Assembly (NCBI GenBank): GCA_018261905.1
Contig: JAGTRU010000005.1
Location: forward strand, 62,001-126,000
DNA length: 64,000 bases
Direction: 5' to 3'
DNA from: Pseudomonadota bacterium
GTDB lineage: Bacteria; Pseudomonadota; Gammaproteobacteria; Burkholderiales; Rhodocyclaceae
The notes under the pieces are model-generated. The model had not been told where the DNA came from. It did not search any database and was given only the letters and a program-made list of their open reading frames with translations. Positions 43,515 to 53,500 of this stretch are shown piece after piece (the stretch's first letter is position 1; every line of letters begins with the position of its first letter). The position numbers were made by a program, and so were the translations under genes.

Positions 43515-45836
43515 TTACTGGCGGTTCTGGATTTCCTCGATATAGCCGAGCATGCCGGTCTTCAGGTTGCCGGCATTGCCTTCGTCGGTGTCGATATGCA
43601 TGGCCAGGCGATAGGCCGGATTGACGCGGACGACGACGTCGCCGAAGATCAGTTCGCGCTCGCCTTCAACCCGGACGCGGACGACGTAGTTGTCGCGAAC
43701 GCGGAAACGCATGGCGTCTTCCGGCGTCATGTGGATATGGCGCTGGGCGCAGACCACGCCGCGTTCGATGGTCGACGTGCCATACGGACCTTCGAGGGTG
43801 ATGCCCGGCGTATTGGCGAGATCGCCGGACTGGCGGATGGGCGGCTGGATGCCGACCTTGAATTGCTCGGTCATGGCGATTTCGACCTGGGTTTCCTTAC
43901 GCGTCGGGCCGAGGACGCGGACATTGGCGATGCGTCCCTTGGGGCCGACCAGGTGCACCTTCTCGGCGCAGGCGAACTGGCCGGGCTGCGACAGTTCGTG
44001 TTCCGGCGTCAGTTGGTGGCCGGGGCCGAACAGTTTCTCGACATCTTCCTGCGCCAGATGCACGTGGTGGGCCGAGATTTCGATCGGAATCGGCAGCGCT
44101 TCCTCTTTCTTGGCTTCCAGGATCAGCTCGTTGCGTTCGATGGCGCGCAGCGTTTCCCAGGCGACCAGGCGTTCGTCGTCGTTGGCGACGACGAGGATGG
44201 TGACCGGCGAATCGTCGGCCGAGATGATGGCGTGCGAGCCGAAGTGGCCGAGATTGCGGTTTTTTTCCTCGTCGAGCTTGATGCCCATGTAGCCAAGGCT
44301 CTGGCAGGCCAGGCTGCGCACCGTCGAACTGGTTTCGCCGATATCGCCGGTAAAGGCCAGGACGTCGATGCCGCCCATCGCCGCGACGTAGGCGCCGATA
44401 TTCTTGCGCACCTGGTAGCAGAAGGCCTTGTGGGCGAGCAGGGCGCGGTGGTGGCCATCCTCGGCCGCCGCCTCGATTTCGTGAATGTCGCTGGAAATGC
44501 CGGAAATGCCCTTCAGGCCGCTCTCGGTATTGATCAGGTTGGACAGCGTTTCCGGCGACATCTGATGTTTTTCCATCAGGTGGATCATCACCGCCGGATC
44601 GATGCTGCCCGAGCGGCTGGGCATGATCAGGCCGTCGGTCGGCGTCATCCCCATCGTCGTATCGACCGAGCGGCCGTGGTCGATGGCGCACAGCGAAGCG
44701 CCGATGCCGAGGTGGCAGGAGACGATTTCCAGTTCGCCGAGCGGGCGCTTGAGGACTTCCGCCGCCTTCAGCGAAACATAGCGGTGCGACGTGCCGTGGA
44801 AGCCGTAGCGGCGAATGCCGTGCTGTTTGTAGAGCTCGTAGGGCAGGCCATAGAGATAGGCGTAGGGGGCGAGCGTCTGGTGGAAGGCGGTGTCGAACAC
44901 GGCAACCTGCGGCAGGTTGGGGAAGTGCTGGCTGGCGACGCGGATGCCGGCGACGTTCATCGGGTTGTGCAGCGGCGCGAAAATCGACAGTTCCTCGATA
45001 TCGGCAATCACCGCCGGGGTGATCACCACCGAACTGGAGAACTTGCTGCCGCCATGGACGACGCGATGGCCGACCGCGGTGACGTCTTCCGGGTGGAAGG
45101 TGAAGGCTTCGCCCAACAGGGCGGTCGCCTCGCGCATTACCGTAAACAGGTCGGAGAGCTTGAACGGCGCGTGTTCCAGGGTTTTCCGCTGGGGTCCGAC
45201 GGTGACCGTGATCTGGGCGACATCCCGGTCGGCATTGTCGATGATGCCGTGGATGTCGGCGCCGCTGTCCAGCGTGTCGTAGATGCCGAAGTGGATCTGG
45301 CTGATGCCGACATTGAGTACCACGACCTTGCCCGGCGTATTGGTATTCAGCGACAGGGCGTAGGGATCGCTCGACTTGGCGACGGCCCGGGCCTGGGCGG
45401 TGACGATGTCGACCGACATGGTGCGGGTACGCTCGGCCAACTGGCGGGAGAGGTAACCGACCGCCTTGGGGTTGGTCAGGATATGGCTGTTGAAGACGGC
45501 CTGCGGGATCATCAGCACGAAGCAGCGATTGCCGGCGATGACGTCGGCGACGATGCGGTCGCCGGTGAGCAGCGACATCACGCCGAACACGTCACCCGCC
45601 TCGAGCTGGCTGATGACGCTGCGGCTGCCGGTGTTGTCGGTCATCGAAATCTCGGCGTGGCCGCTGATCATGACACCGATGAACTTGCCCTCGTCGCCGG
45701 TTTCCAGGATGGCCTCGTTGCCCTCGTAGGTGGCCAGGCGGGATTTGATGACGATTTCCTCGACCTTGTCGGCCGGGAAGTTCTCGAACAGGCGGACCTG
45801 CTCAAGGAAGAAGCGCTTTAGGTCAATTTCGCTCAT
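43515..45836 (-). CDS. Fusion of cNMP-binding domain, acetate kinase and PduL phosphotransacylase
   Basis: 773 residues in one frame. Residues 1-150 are a cNMP-binding-type beta-barrel ([39 protein letters not shown]). The phosphate-cassette Glu (normally FGE) is Val, but R94 is kept. Residues 169-560 are acetate kinase: R258 in [24 protein letters not shown] (H347, H351), R408 in [10 protein letters not shown] and E501 in GDIGETSS. The N-terminal phosphate loop reads NVGISQIHF instead of the usual NxGSSSLK. Residues 581-773 are PduL with metal-binding HHVHL (590-593) and RHIHM (700-702). Together they could turn acetyl-CoA, phosphate and ADP into acetate, CoA and ATP. Weak GCGAGAAAC precedes ATG 45836. 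No separate ackA or pta is nearby. Confidence 0.92.
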   Translation of the reverse strand: MSEIDLKRFFLEQVRLFENFPADKVEEIVIKSRLATYEGNEAILETGDEGKFIGVMISGHAEISMTDNTGSRSVISQLEAGDVFGVMSLLTGDRIVADVIAGNRCFVLMIPQAVFNSHILTNPKAVGYLSRQLAERTRTMSVDIVTAQARAVAKSSDPYALSLNTNTPGKVVVLNVGISQIHFGIYDTLDSGADIHGIIDNADRDVAQITVTVGPQRKTLEHAPFKLSDLFTVMREATALLGEAFTFHPEDVTAVGHRVVHGGSKFSSSVVITPAVIADIEELSIFAPLHNPMNVAGIRVASQHFPNLPQVAVFDTAFHQTLAPYAYLYGLPYELYKQHGIRRYGFHGTSHRYVSLKAAEVLKRPLGELEIVSCHLGIGASLCAIDHGRSVDTTMGMTPTDGLIMPSRSGSIDPAVMIHLMEKHQMSPETLSNLINTESGLKGISGISSDIHEIEAAAEDGHHRALLAHKAFCYQVRKNIGAYVAAMGGIDVLAFTGDIGETSSTVRSLACQSLGYMGIKLDEEKNRNLGHFGSHAIISADDSPVTILVVANDDERLVAWETLRAIERNELILEAKKEEALPIPIEISAHHVHLAQEDVEKLFGPGHQLTPEHELSQPGQFACAEKVHLVGPKGRIANVRVLGPTRKETQVEIAMTEQFKVGIQPPIRQSGDLANTPGITLEGPYGTSTIERGVVCAQRHIHMTPEDAMRFRVRDNYVVRVRVEGERELIFGDVVVRVNPAYRLAMHIDTDEGNAGNLKTGMLGYIEEIQNRQ

Positions 45837-46024
45837 GCTGTTTCTCGCTTGGAGGAGATGTTTTATCAGTTGCTAGACTATCACTTTGGTGCGGTGCAGC
45901 AAAGCGTGCTTTTGTTACGGTTTTGCGGCAGCTTTTGCCTCTCGGGCAGCAAGGCTTTCGCTCAACTGTCACGCTTTTCTGCCAGAATCGAGACTTCAGA
46001 CAACACACGCCATTTTGGATTGCC

Positions 46025-46963
46025 ATGACCTATCAAGTTTTTGTCGACGGCCAGGAAGGAACGACCGGCCTGCAGATCAACGAATACCTCGGCAAACGCG
46101 CCGATATCACGCTTTTGAAGATCGATGCCGACAAGCGCAAGGATCTTGCCGAAAGGAAGCGCCTGATCAATGCCTCCGATGTCACCTTCCTCTGCCTGCC
46201 GGACGATGCGGCCAAGGAGTCGGTGAGCCTGGTCGATAACCCGCAGACCTGCATCATCGACGCCTCGACGGCGCACCGCGTCAATCCCGACTGGGTCTTC
46301 GGTCTGCCCGAACTGGCGCCGGAGCAGCGCGCCAAGATCCGCGCCGCGAAACGCATCGCCAATCCCGGTTGCCATGCCTCGGCCTTCATCCTGGCCCTCA
46401 AGCCGCTGGTCGCCGCCGGCCTGCTGCCGGCCGCGACGCAGATCGCTGCCCATTCCATCACCGGCTATTCCGGTGGCGGCAAGAAAATGATCGAGCAGTA
46501 TCAGAGCCCGGCCCGCATCGATGCGCCGCGCCCTTACGCCCTCAACCTGGCGCACAAGCACCTGCCGGAAATGAGCGCCTACACCGGCCTCTCGGTCGCG
46601 CCGATCTTCCAGCCCATCGTCGGTCCCTTCTACAAGGGCCTGGCCGTCACCGCCTTCCTGCATCCGGCCCAGTTCAGCCGCCCGGCTTCGCCGGCCGATG
46701 TGCAGAAAATCCTTGCCGACTACTACGCCGGCGAACAGTTCATCCGTGTCCTGCCCTTGGATTTGGAAAGCACCACCGACGGCGGCTTCTTCAATGTCGA
46801 AGCCTGCAACGACAGCAATCGGGTCGATCTCTGCGTCTTCGGCAACGCCGAGCGCATGCTGCTCGTTGCCCGCCTGGACAACCTCGGCAAGGGCGCATCG
46901 GGGGCCGCCGTGCAGGCGATGAACGTCCATCTCGGCGTCGAGGAAAGCCTCGGGCTGGTCTAA
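46025..46963 (+). CDS. argC: N-acetyl-gamma-glutamyl-phosphate reductase, type 2 ArgC
   Basis: 312 residues starting [20 protein letters not shown] at ATG 46025. The NADP-binding N-terminus contains GQEGTTG, and the catalytic Cys lies in [38 protein letters not shown] and the [10 protein letters not shown] segment fit the short type-2 ArgC. It reduces N-acetylglutamyl phosphate in arginine biosynthesis. Not in an arg operon here: it stands alone between the divergent acetate kinase fusion and a convergent CDF exporter. Confidence 0.92.
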   Translation: MTYQVFVDGQEGTTGLQINEYLGKRADITLLKIDADKRKDLAERKRLINASDVTFLCLPDDAAKESVSLVDNPQTCIIDASTAHRVNPDWVFGLPELAPEQRAKIRAAKRIANPGCHASAFILALKPLVAAGLLPAATQIAAHSITGYSGGGKKMIEQYQSPARIDAPRPYALNLAHKHLPEMSAYTGLSVAPIFQPIVGPFYKGLAVTAFLHPAQFSRPASPADVQKILADYYAGEQFIRVLPLDLESTTDGGFFNVEACNDSNRVDLCVFGNAERMLLVARLDNLGKGASGAAVQAMNVHLGVEESLGLV

Positions 46964-46996
46964 GCCGCCGCTTTTGACCCGGCCGCGGACGCCGTT

Positions 46997-47917
46997 TTAC
47001 GGCGTCCGGTCGAGGGCCTGATCGGCCATCGACAGCGGATCTTCCAGCGGTTCCAGGTGTGTCGTCACGTGGGCGTGCGGCAAGGCATGGCGGATGTCGT
47101 TCTCGATCCGTTCGGCCCACTCGTGACCGAGCTGGACCGTCCACTGACCGGGGACCAGCACGTGCAGGGTGACGAAGGCCCGGCTTCCGGCCTGGCGCGT
47201 GCGCAGGGCGTGGAAATCCAGTCCCTGTCGGCGATAGCCGGCGAGCAGGGTATCGATCTGCTGGAGCGTTGCGGCCGGCACGGAAGCATCCATCAGGCCG
47301 GCGGCCGAACGCCGCATCAAGTGCCAACCGGTCCACACGATATTGGCGGCGACCAGCAGCGCAATCGCCGGATCGAGCCAGAGCCAGCCACTCAACCAGA
47401 CCAGGCCGACGCCGCCGATGACGCCCGCCGAAGTCCACACATCGGTCATCAGGTGATGGGCGTCGGCCTCCAGGGTGATCGAGTTGTGCTGGCGGCCTGC
47501 GGCCATCAGGACGCGGGCGGTGCCCAGGTTGATCAGCGAAGCCAGGAGCGACACGGCCAGGCCGAAACCGATGGTTTGCAGTGGCTGCGGAGCGAGCAGG
47601 CGGTCGATGGCGGCGTAGCCGATGCTGAGCGCCGCCAGCAGGATCAAAAAGCCTTCGAAGGCGGAGGAAAAATACTCCGCCTTGCCATGCCCGTGCGCAT
47701 GTTCGTTGTCGGCCGGATGTTCGGCCAGGGTCAGCATCGAGAGGGCCATCACGGCCCCGGCGAGATTGACGAAAGATTCGATGGCATCGGACAACAGCCC
47801 GACCGAGCCGGTCATCTGCCAGGCCACGCCCTTCAACAGGATGGTGGCAATGGCCGCGGCAATCGATAACCAGGCGTAGCGCTTTAACGATGGGTGCTGC
47901 ATGCTTGCCGTGTCCAT
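46997..47917 (-). CDS. Cation diffusion facilitator family metal exporter
   Basis: 306 residues with six predicted membrane helices and a cytoplasmic C-terminal domain. Metal-site motifs are [14 protein letters not shown] in helix 2 and [14 protein letters not shown] in helix 5 (HxxxD). A His-rich loop lies between helices 2 and 3 ([20 protein letters not shown]). These are features of FieF/ZitB-type exporters of zinc, iron or related divalent cations; the specific metal cannot be read off. It diverges from the riboswitch region and converges with argC. Confidence 0.88.
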   Translation of the reverse strand: MDTASMQHPSLKRYAWLSIAAAIATILLKGVAWQMTGSVGLLSDAIESFVNLAGAVMALSMLTLAEHPADNEHAHGHGKAEYFSSAFEGFLILLAALSIGYAAIDRLLAPQPLQTIGFGLAVSLLASLINLGTARVLMAAGRQHNSITLEADAHHLMTDVWTSAGVIGGVGLVWLSGWLWLDPAIALLVAANIVWTGWHLMRRSAAGLMDASVPAATLQQIDTLLAGYRRQGLDFHALRTRQAGSRAFVTLHVLVPGQWTVQLGHEWAERIENDIRHALPHAHVTTHLEPLEDPLSMADQALDRTP

Positions 47918-48346
47918 TGTCCGGCCTCCCCCTGTGGGTTGTGTTCGGTCCGCTCAGGCGCCGGGCTGAGCCTTGTCGCTGCCACTATTGCCGGCGATGT
48001 TTCAGTGTGCCGCGCTAGGCTTAATCCGGGCTTAACGGAACGAGTTCGTCTGATTAGTGAAAGCTATGTCACAATACATAAATTGAACTATTGGCTGTTC
48101 TAATTGGCAAACCCATTGAAAGGTGGGGGCGCAAAGCCTCCGGCCTAACGATGAGAGTCTATGGTAGCGGGGTGCCGGCAGAAATGCGGCAGGCGTCCGC
48201 CTTTGCAGTGCCCTCTGTGAAGGACTCGGTTGATGCGATATCGTCGTTTGGCGCCCCGGGCGCCGACTATTCTCGAGGAAAGAGGCGGCATTGGTGGCAC
48301 TGGATAGTCGATAACTCGATTTTTCCGGCCCTCTGGCCGGCCGGAA
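47918..48346. other. 429-bp region holding an orphan c-di-GMP riboswitch
   Basis: The only recognisable element is the riboswitch at 48096-48178. Downstream of it on the plus strand there is no convincing gene; cytochrome b561 runs on the opposite strand from 48347. A GC-rich palindrome (CCGGCC-CTCT-GGCCGG, about 48329-48344) marks the boundary. Confidence 0.6.
48096..48178 (+). ncRNA. Cyclic di-GMP-I (GEMM) riboswitch aptamer
   Basis: It shows the GEMM-I core in order: GGCAAACC (48107-48114), a P2 hairpin with a GAAA loop (CCCATTGAAAGGTGGG), the hallmark GCAAAGCCTCCGGCC (48131-48145), and the tetraloop receptor pair CCTAACG and TATGG, closing with GGTAGCGGGGTGCCG (48163-48177). A small AGGC-GTCC-GCCT hairpin followed by TTT just after (about 48190) may be an expression platform. 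No plus-strand gene follows for more than 2 kb, so the target is a short RNA, an unrecognised small protein or lost. Confidence 0.85.
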
Positions 48347-48895
48347 TCAGGCCCGCTTCGGCAGCATCCGGAGCAAGGTGTTGTCACCGACGACGTAGTG
48401 GTGAAACAAGGCCGCCGCGGCATGCAGACCAATGATGATATAGCCGATCGTGCCGCCGACTTCGTGCACCTCCTTGATCGACTTGGCCAGATCCTTGTTC
48501 TCGGCGATCAGCGCCGGCAGTTGCGTGGTGAAAAAGGGAATCGGTTTTCCCGCTGCGCTGAGCAGCAACCAGCCGGCCAGCGGCAGGCCGATCATCAAGG
48601 CATAAAGGGCAAGGTGCATCAGCTTGCCCGCCGATTCTTGCCACTTCGGTGGCGCAGGCACAATGCGCGGGCTGGGGGCGATCACTTGTGCGCCGATACG
48701 TAGCGCGACGAGGATCAGCACCGCCAGGCCGAGCATGAAATGCCAGGCTTTCAGGGCTTCGCGGGGATCGCTGCCCTTGGGGAAAAACTCCCGTAGTTCG
48801 ATGCAGGCATAGACTGCGGCGAGCACGAGCAACATCAGCCAGTGCAGACCTATGGACAGTGATCCGTAGCGTTCGGTGGTGTTTCGCCAATTCAT
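48347..48895 (-). CDS. Cytochrome b561 family protein
   Basis: 182 residues with four predicted membrane helices and His residues placed for two b-type haems: SIGLHWLMLLVLAAVYA, LKAWHFMLGLAVLILVALRI, KLMHLALYALMIGLPLAGWL and IIGLHAAAALFHHYVVGDNT. This is the prokaryotic CybB/YceJ type. Its likely role is electron transfer between quinol and periplasmic acceptors, including superoxide. It is encoded 95 bp downstream of the dihaem peroxidase on the same strand, so functional pairing through electron donation is plausible. Both termini appear complete. Confidence 0.88.
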   Translation of the reverse strand: MNWRNTTERYGSLSIGLHWLMLLVLAAVYACIELREFFPKGSDPREALKAWHFMLGLAVLILVALRIGAQVIAPSPRIVPAPPKWQESAGKLMHLALYALMIGLPLAGWLLLSAAGKPIPFFTTQLPALIAENKDLAKSIKEVHEVGGTIGYIIIGLHAAAALFHHYVVGDNTLLRMLPKRA

Positions 48896-48990
48896 GTTTT
48901 ACTCCTGTAAGTTCAGTTGGCCGGAACAGGGAAGGCCCGGAGGCCTTCCAAAACCCCGGCAGGCTACAACTTTCTGCCATGACGTGACGA

Positions 48991-49986
48991 TTATTTTTTG
49001 GCAAATGGCTGTGGCTTGGGTGTCGTTTCCGAAGACGGCGGCAGCGCCGGCAGCTTGAAATCCGGCTGATCGCCGGTAAGCGTTTTGAGGAAGGCGACGA
49101 TGCTGGCATTTTCCTCGCTGGTGAATTTCTTGCCGAGCTGGATGCGGCCCATGGTGTCGACGGCTTCACGCAGCGTATTGACCGCGCCATCATGGAAGTA
49201 GGGGTAGGTCAGTTCGACGTTGCGCAGGGTTGGCACCTTGAAGTTGAAACGGTCGGCCTCCTTGCGGGTGACGGCGAAACGGCCCTCGGCCGGGCTTGAG
49301 GCCTGATAGGGAGCGACGACGCCCATCTTCTGGTAGGAATTGCCCCCGACCGCCGGGCCGTTATGGCAGGCGACGCAGCCACTGTCCTTGAACAGCTTGT
49401 AGCCGGCCAGTTCTTTGCCCGACAAGGCCTTCTGGTCGCCCTTCAGCCAGAGGTCGAAGCGCGAGTTCGGGGTGACCAGGGTTTCCTCGAAGGCGGCAAT
49501 TGCCTTGGTGACCTGCTCGATGTTGATTTTGTCCTGGCCGAAAGATTTCCTGAAATCGGCCACATAAGCCGGCATCGATTGCAGCACTGCGACGGCGAGA
49601 CCATGGGTGGAGCCCATTTCGCCCGGGTTGTCGATCGGGCCGCCGGCCTGGGCCTGCAGGTCCTTGGCGCGGCCGTCCCAGAATTGGGCGAGGCTGAGGC
49701 TGGAATTGAGCACGGTTGGGGCATTGATCGGCCCCTGGTTCCACTGGTGACCGATGGATGTCTTGAGATTGTCGGTGCCACCCATCGACAGGTTGTGGCA
49801 GGAGTTGCAGGAAATGAAGCCGGATTTCGACAGGCGCGGATCGAAGAACAGTTTCTTGCCGAGTTCGACCAGCGCCGGGTCGGTGACCTTGGCGGCGAGA
49901 ATCGGTTTGATGGGTTCTTCCGTTGTCGCCCAGGCCAGGCTGGTTCCGGCCAAAGCGATGCTTGCAGCGAGAATATGAGTTTTCAT
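48991..49986 (-). CDS. Periplasmic dihaem cytochrome c peroxidase
   Basis: 331 residues with Sec signal MKTHILAASIALAGTSLAWA and two haem c motifs, CNSCH (about residue 66) and CVACH (about residue 212). Conserved segments include LGKKLFFDPRLSKSGFISCN, FWDGRAKDLQAQAGGPIDNP and KVPTLRNVELTYPYFHDGAV. This is the MauG/CcpA superfamily, and the length fits a hydrogen-peroxide reductase of the periplasm. Start ATG 49986 with GGAG 8 nt upstream; an extension to 50232 would bury the signal peptide. Cytochrome b561 follows. Confidence 0.92.
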   Translation of the reverse strand: MKTHILAASIALAGTSLAWATTEEPIKPILAAKVTDPALVELGKKLFFDPRLSKSGFISCNSCHNLSMGGTDNLKTSIGHQWNQGPINAPTVLNSSLSLAQFWDGRAKDLQAQAGGPIDNPGEMGSTHGLAVAVLQSMPAYVADFRKSFGQDKINIEQVTKAIAAFEETLVTPNSRFDLWLKGDQKALSGKELAGYKLFKDSGCVACHNGPAVGGNSYQKMGVVAPYQASSPAEGRFAVTRKEADRFNFKVPTLRNVELTYPYFHDGAVNTLREAVDTMGRIQLGKKFTSEENASIVAFLKTLTGDQPDFKLPALPPSSETTPKPQPFAKK

Positions 49987-50561
49987 GTGTGATCTCCGTT
50001 GGGTAATTTGTTTGGCATAGCCACCGGGGATTATTGCACATGTCATTTGTTGCTTGTGTTGGCTAGCGCACGTAAGGTATGCGCCGCCGGTTTCGGTCTC
50101 CTGCCGGTCCCGAGCCATCGCACTGGGCCGCTTGCGTCTCCGCCGGGACGCAGGGGCAGCTAAAATTCGACGGAAAGGGCGCAGCGCCGGGCTGTCTCGG
50201 CTCGCCCAGGAAGCTGTTGCCGGATTCGTCACGGCGATGGTCTTCGGCCTCTTCGCTGAACGATGGCGGACTCGAGTCCCTGGCCATCACCACCGCGCTC
50301 TGGTGCGGGCGGGATGGGGCGCCATCCCGCCAGACCGAAAGCTGTCGCGTGCCATCCGACCTTTCACGACGACCCAACTTTTAGCACTAAAGTTTTAGCG
50401 CTAAAGTAATAGTGTTTGAGCTATAGTCCAAACAAAAGGTTTCGCATGTTTATAAAAATTTCATCGGGGTTTCGCTGAGCAAGTTTGGCGCTTGGTGAAT
50501 GTGGCCAGGGGGCTGGTCATGCGTGCGCTGGCGGTGACGCCGGACTCGTCGAGGGGGCGGT
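49987..50561. other. 575-bp intergenic region upstream of the exoprotein gene
   Basis: No convincing gene. The left 350 bp are GC-rich with local palindromes (for example GCGGGATGGGGCGCCATCCCGC near 50310). The right part turns AT-rich and contains tandem palindromes at 50379-50406, a TATAGT (50422-50427) that could serve as a -10 box and a roughly 130-nt leader before the tpsA start. Confidence 0.5.
50379..50406. promoter_or_regulatory. Tandem palindromes upstream of the exoprotein gene
   Basis: TTTTAGCACTAAAG (50379-50392) is directly followed by TTTTAGCGCTAAAG (50393-50406). The two 14-mers differ at one base and are each near-palindromic (TTTAGC-GCTAAA). They end 15 bp before a TATAGT -10-like box, so a protein bound here would cover the -35 position. 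Confidence 0.6.
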
Positions 50562-53500
50562 ATGGTTCGTAATCCTGCATTCAAATTGCGCCGGGCCTCT
50601 GTTCTGGCAATTGCTGTCAATCTGGCATTCAACCCATCGGTTGTGCTGGCCCAGCAAGGAGGCGTCGTCGTCAATGGCCAGGTGGTGATCAGCCAACCGG
50701 CTGCCGGGGTGACGAATATCCGGGCCAGCAACGGCGCGATCATCAACTGGCCCAAATTCTCGATCGGGGCGGGGGAACTCGTCCGTTTTGTCCAGCCGTC
50801 GGCTTCCAGCGCCGTATTGAACCGGGTGGTCGGGACGGAAGCTTCGCAGCTTCTCGGCCAGTTGCAGGCCAACGGCCGGGTCTTCCTGATCAACCCCAAC
50901 GGTATCGCGATCGGCGCCGGGGCGCGTATCGATACCAATGGTTTTATCGCTTCGACCCTGGATATCGCCGATGCCGATTTTCTGGCCGGCAAGCTCAAGT
51001 TCTTTGCCGCCGGCGCCGCCGGAAATATCGTCAATCAGGGCCTCATCTCGGTCGGGCCGGACGGTCGGATTGCGCTGATCGCGCCGAATATCGAAAACAG
51101 CGGCATTATCCAGGCGCCCGGCGGCCAGATTCTGTTGGCGGCCGGGCGTCGGATCGAAATATCGAGCCTGGATTTTGCCGGGGTGTCCTTCGAAGTCCAG
51201 GCGCCGACCGATGCCGTGCTCAACCTCGGGAAACTGCTGGCCGACAACGGCGTGGTCCAGGTCTTTGCCGGCAATTTGCGGCACAGCGGCGTCATTCAAG
51301 CCAATCGCCTGACCCGGGATGGCGATGGGTCGATCCGTCTGACCGGCAGCAACGAAGTCGTCCTGACCTCGGACAGCGTAACCCGGGCTGATGGCCGGGT
51401 TGGCGGCGCCATCACCATCCAGAGCAACGGTACGACGCGGGTGGCCGGCGAAATTTCGGCGCAGGGTTCGGTCGGCAAAGGCGGCGACATTCGTGTGCTG
51501 GGCGAACGGGTTGCCGTGGAGTCTGCGGCGCATCTGAATGCCTCCGGCGCCAGCGGCGGTGGCCAGATTCTCGTCGGCGGCGATTTCCAGGGCAAGAATC
51601 CCGAGGTTCACAACGCCCGCCGGGTGTTCGTCGGGGCGGGCGCTCGGCTAATCGCCGATGCCACGCTCAAGGGCGATGGCGGGCGGATCATCGTCTGGTC
51701 GAATGAAAACACCCGCTACTTCGGCAGCTTGGCGGCGCGTGGCGGACCGCAGGGCGGCCAGGGCGGCTTTGCCGAAGTGTCGGGCAAGCAGAATCTGCAA
51801 TTCGCGGGGGCTGCCGAGTTGGGGGCGCCGCTCGGTTCAAGCGGGTTTCTGCTGCTCGATCCGCTCGATATCATCCTCTCGGCGAGCGGTGGCGTGATGC
51901 CCATCGCGGCCGACGAATTCAGTGATTTCTCCGGCAATGTCGTGACCGTCTCGCCGAGCGGTTTGAATGCGGTGGGCGGCAATGTCATTTTGCAGGCCAA
52001 TCGCGACATCTATTTCAATACCGCCTTTGCCTTCACCGGAAGCAGCTTGACGGCCACCGCCAATGGCGATCCGCGGCTCAACGGCAGCATTTTCCTGAAT
52101 CGGGACCTGTCCTCCAGCGGCGGCGCCATCAACCTCAACGCGGCCACGCTGAGCGGTAGCGGCGGGATTGCCACGGCCGGCGGCGCGGTGAATGTTGTGG
52201 TCGCCAACGGCATGTCCTATAGCGGCGCCATTGCCTCGGGCGGCGGCAATGTTAGCCTGACTTCGACCAGCGGCAGTATCGCCAATGCCAATGTCAATGC
52301 TGGTGCCGGGGCGGTCACGGTTACTGGTCAGAACGGCGTTTCCTACGGCAGCTTCGTGTCTACCGGCAGTGTCTCGCTCAATGCGCCAGCCGGCAGTCTC
52401 AATCAAAATACCGTGAGTGCCGGGACGGCCAATCTTGAAGCCTCCGGCTCAATCAACAGCACGGTCAAGGCGGCGCGGATCAATGCCACCTCGACCGATT
52501 CAAGCGTTCAACTTTATAACGCGAACGGACAGCCGTTGCGGCTGGGCACCATCAGTGGTGCCTCCGGTGCCTACTTTTATTCCACGGCCGGTATCGAGCA
52601 GGTGGCCGGCGGGTTGGTGAGTGCCCCCTATGTGCGTTTCTCCGGCGAAAACGCCGCCTTCGCCCTTGGCTCTAGCGGTGCGCCGCTCAATGTCGCAACG
52701 GCGAACTTGTCCCTGACCAATCTGGCGGCCCCGGCCCATATTGCCGTGGCCGGATCGACCCTCGACCAGCTAAGCCTGCAGGGGGAACTGGCCGGCCTGG
52801 CGGGAAGCACGGTCAGTGGGGCGGCCAATCTCGCTTCGTTGAACCTGACGGCGGGCAATGGCGTTCTCAACGTCGAGGCGACGTCCAGTGGCGGCTTCGG
52901 CAGCGGCTTCGGGCTCGAGGTTGCCGACGCCGCGCTGAATATGACCACCCTCAATATGCCGACGGCCAGCGTTTCGCTGATCGCCGGCGGCGGTGGCGTC
53001 GTCCTGGGCGCCGCCAGCGTCGGCAGCCTCAATATCGTCGCCAGCGGCTCGATCAGCGCCACCTCGGTGACGGCTGCCGGCAATATCAGTGCGACGGCCA
53101 ATCGCTGCGCTTCCTTCTATACCCTGTGCACCTTGCGTAGCGACATTAGCGCGACGAGTCTGACGTCGACCGGTGGCAGCATCACGCTGACCAATTACGA
53201 CAATGGCAATCTCGCTGTCGGTACGTTGAATGCCGCCGGGAGTGCAAATCTCAATATCGGCCGCGCCTATTACAGTTATACGGATAACAACTACCATGTG
53301 ACGACCAACGCCGTCACGCTCGGCAGCGTCACGACGGGAGGCTCGTTCTCTCTCGCCAAGCCGGGCACCGGGGACGTGACGCTGTCCGGCCAACTGAGCG
53401 CCGGTGGGTCGGCGAGCCTGAGCAGCGGGACGTCCTACTACGATTACGCCTTGCGCACCTCCGTGCGCAACGCCGCCAACCTGTCGGTGGCCGGCATTCA

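Noticed and set aside
43596-45821. A 741-codon open frame antisense to the acetate kinase fusion
   Set aside because: It mirrors a real gene in high-GC DNA, has a Gly/Asp/Arg-biased translation without recognisable motifs and no ribosome site. Similar mirror frames at 1948-3597, 9105-11294, 15123-16586 and 32523-34073 were rejected for the same reason.
43515-45836. Possibility that the three-domain acetate kinase protein is an artefact of a frameshift joining separate genes
   Set aside because: One frame covers all three domains with sensible linkers and no internal ribosome site at the domain borders. Each domain keeps most of its conserved residues.
48091-48435. A 114-codon frame running through the riboswitch
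   Set aside because: Its first part is the conserved aptamer and its last part is antisense to cytochrome b561. No ribosome site precedes any of its internal ATGs. A shorter protein from 48183 cannot be fully excluded.
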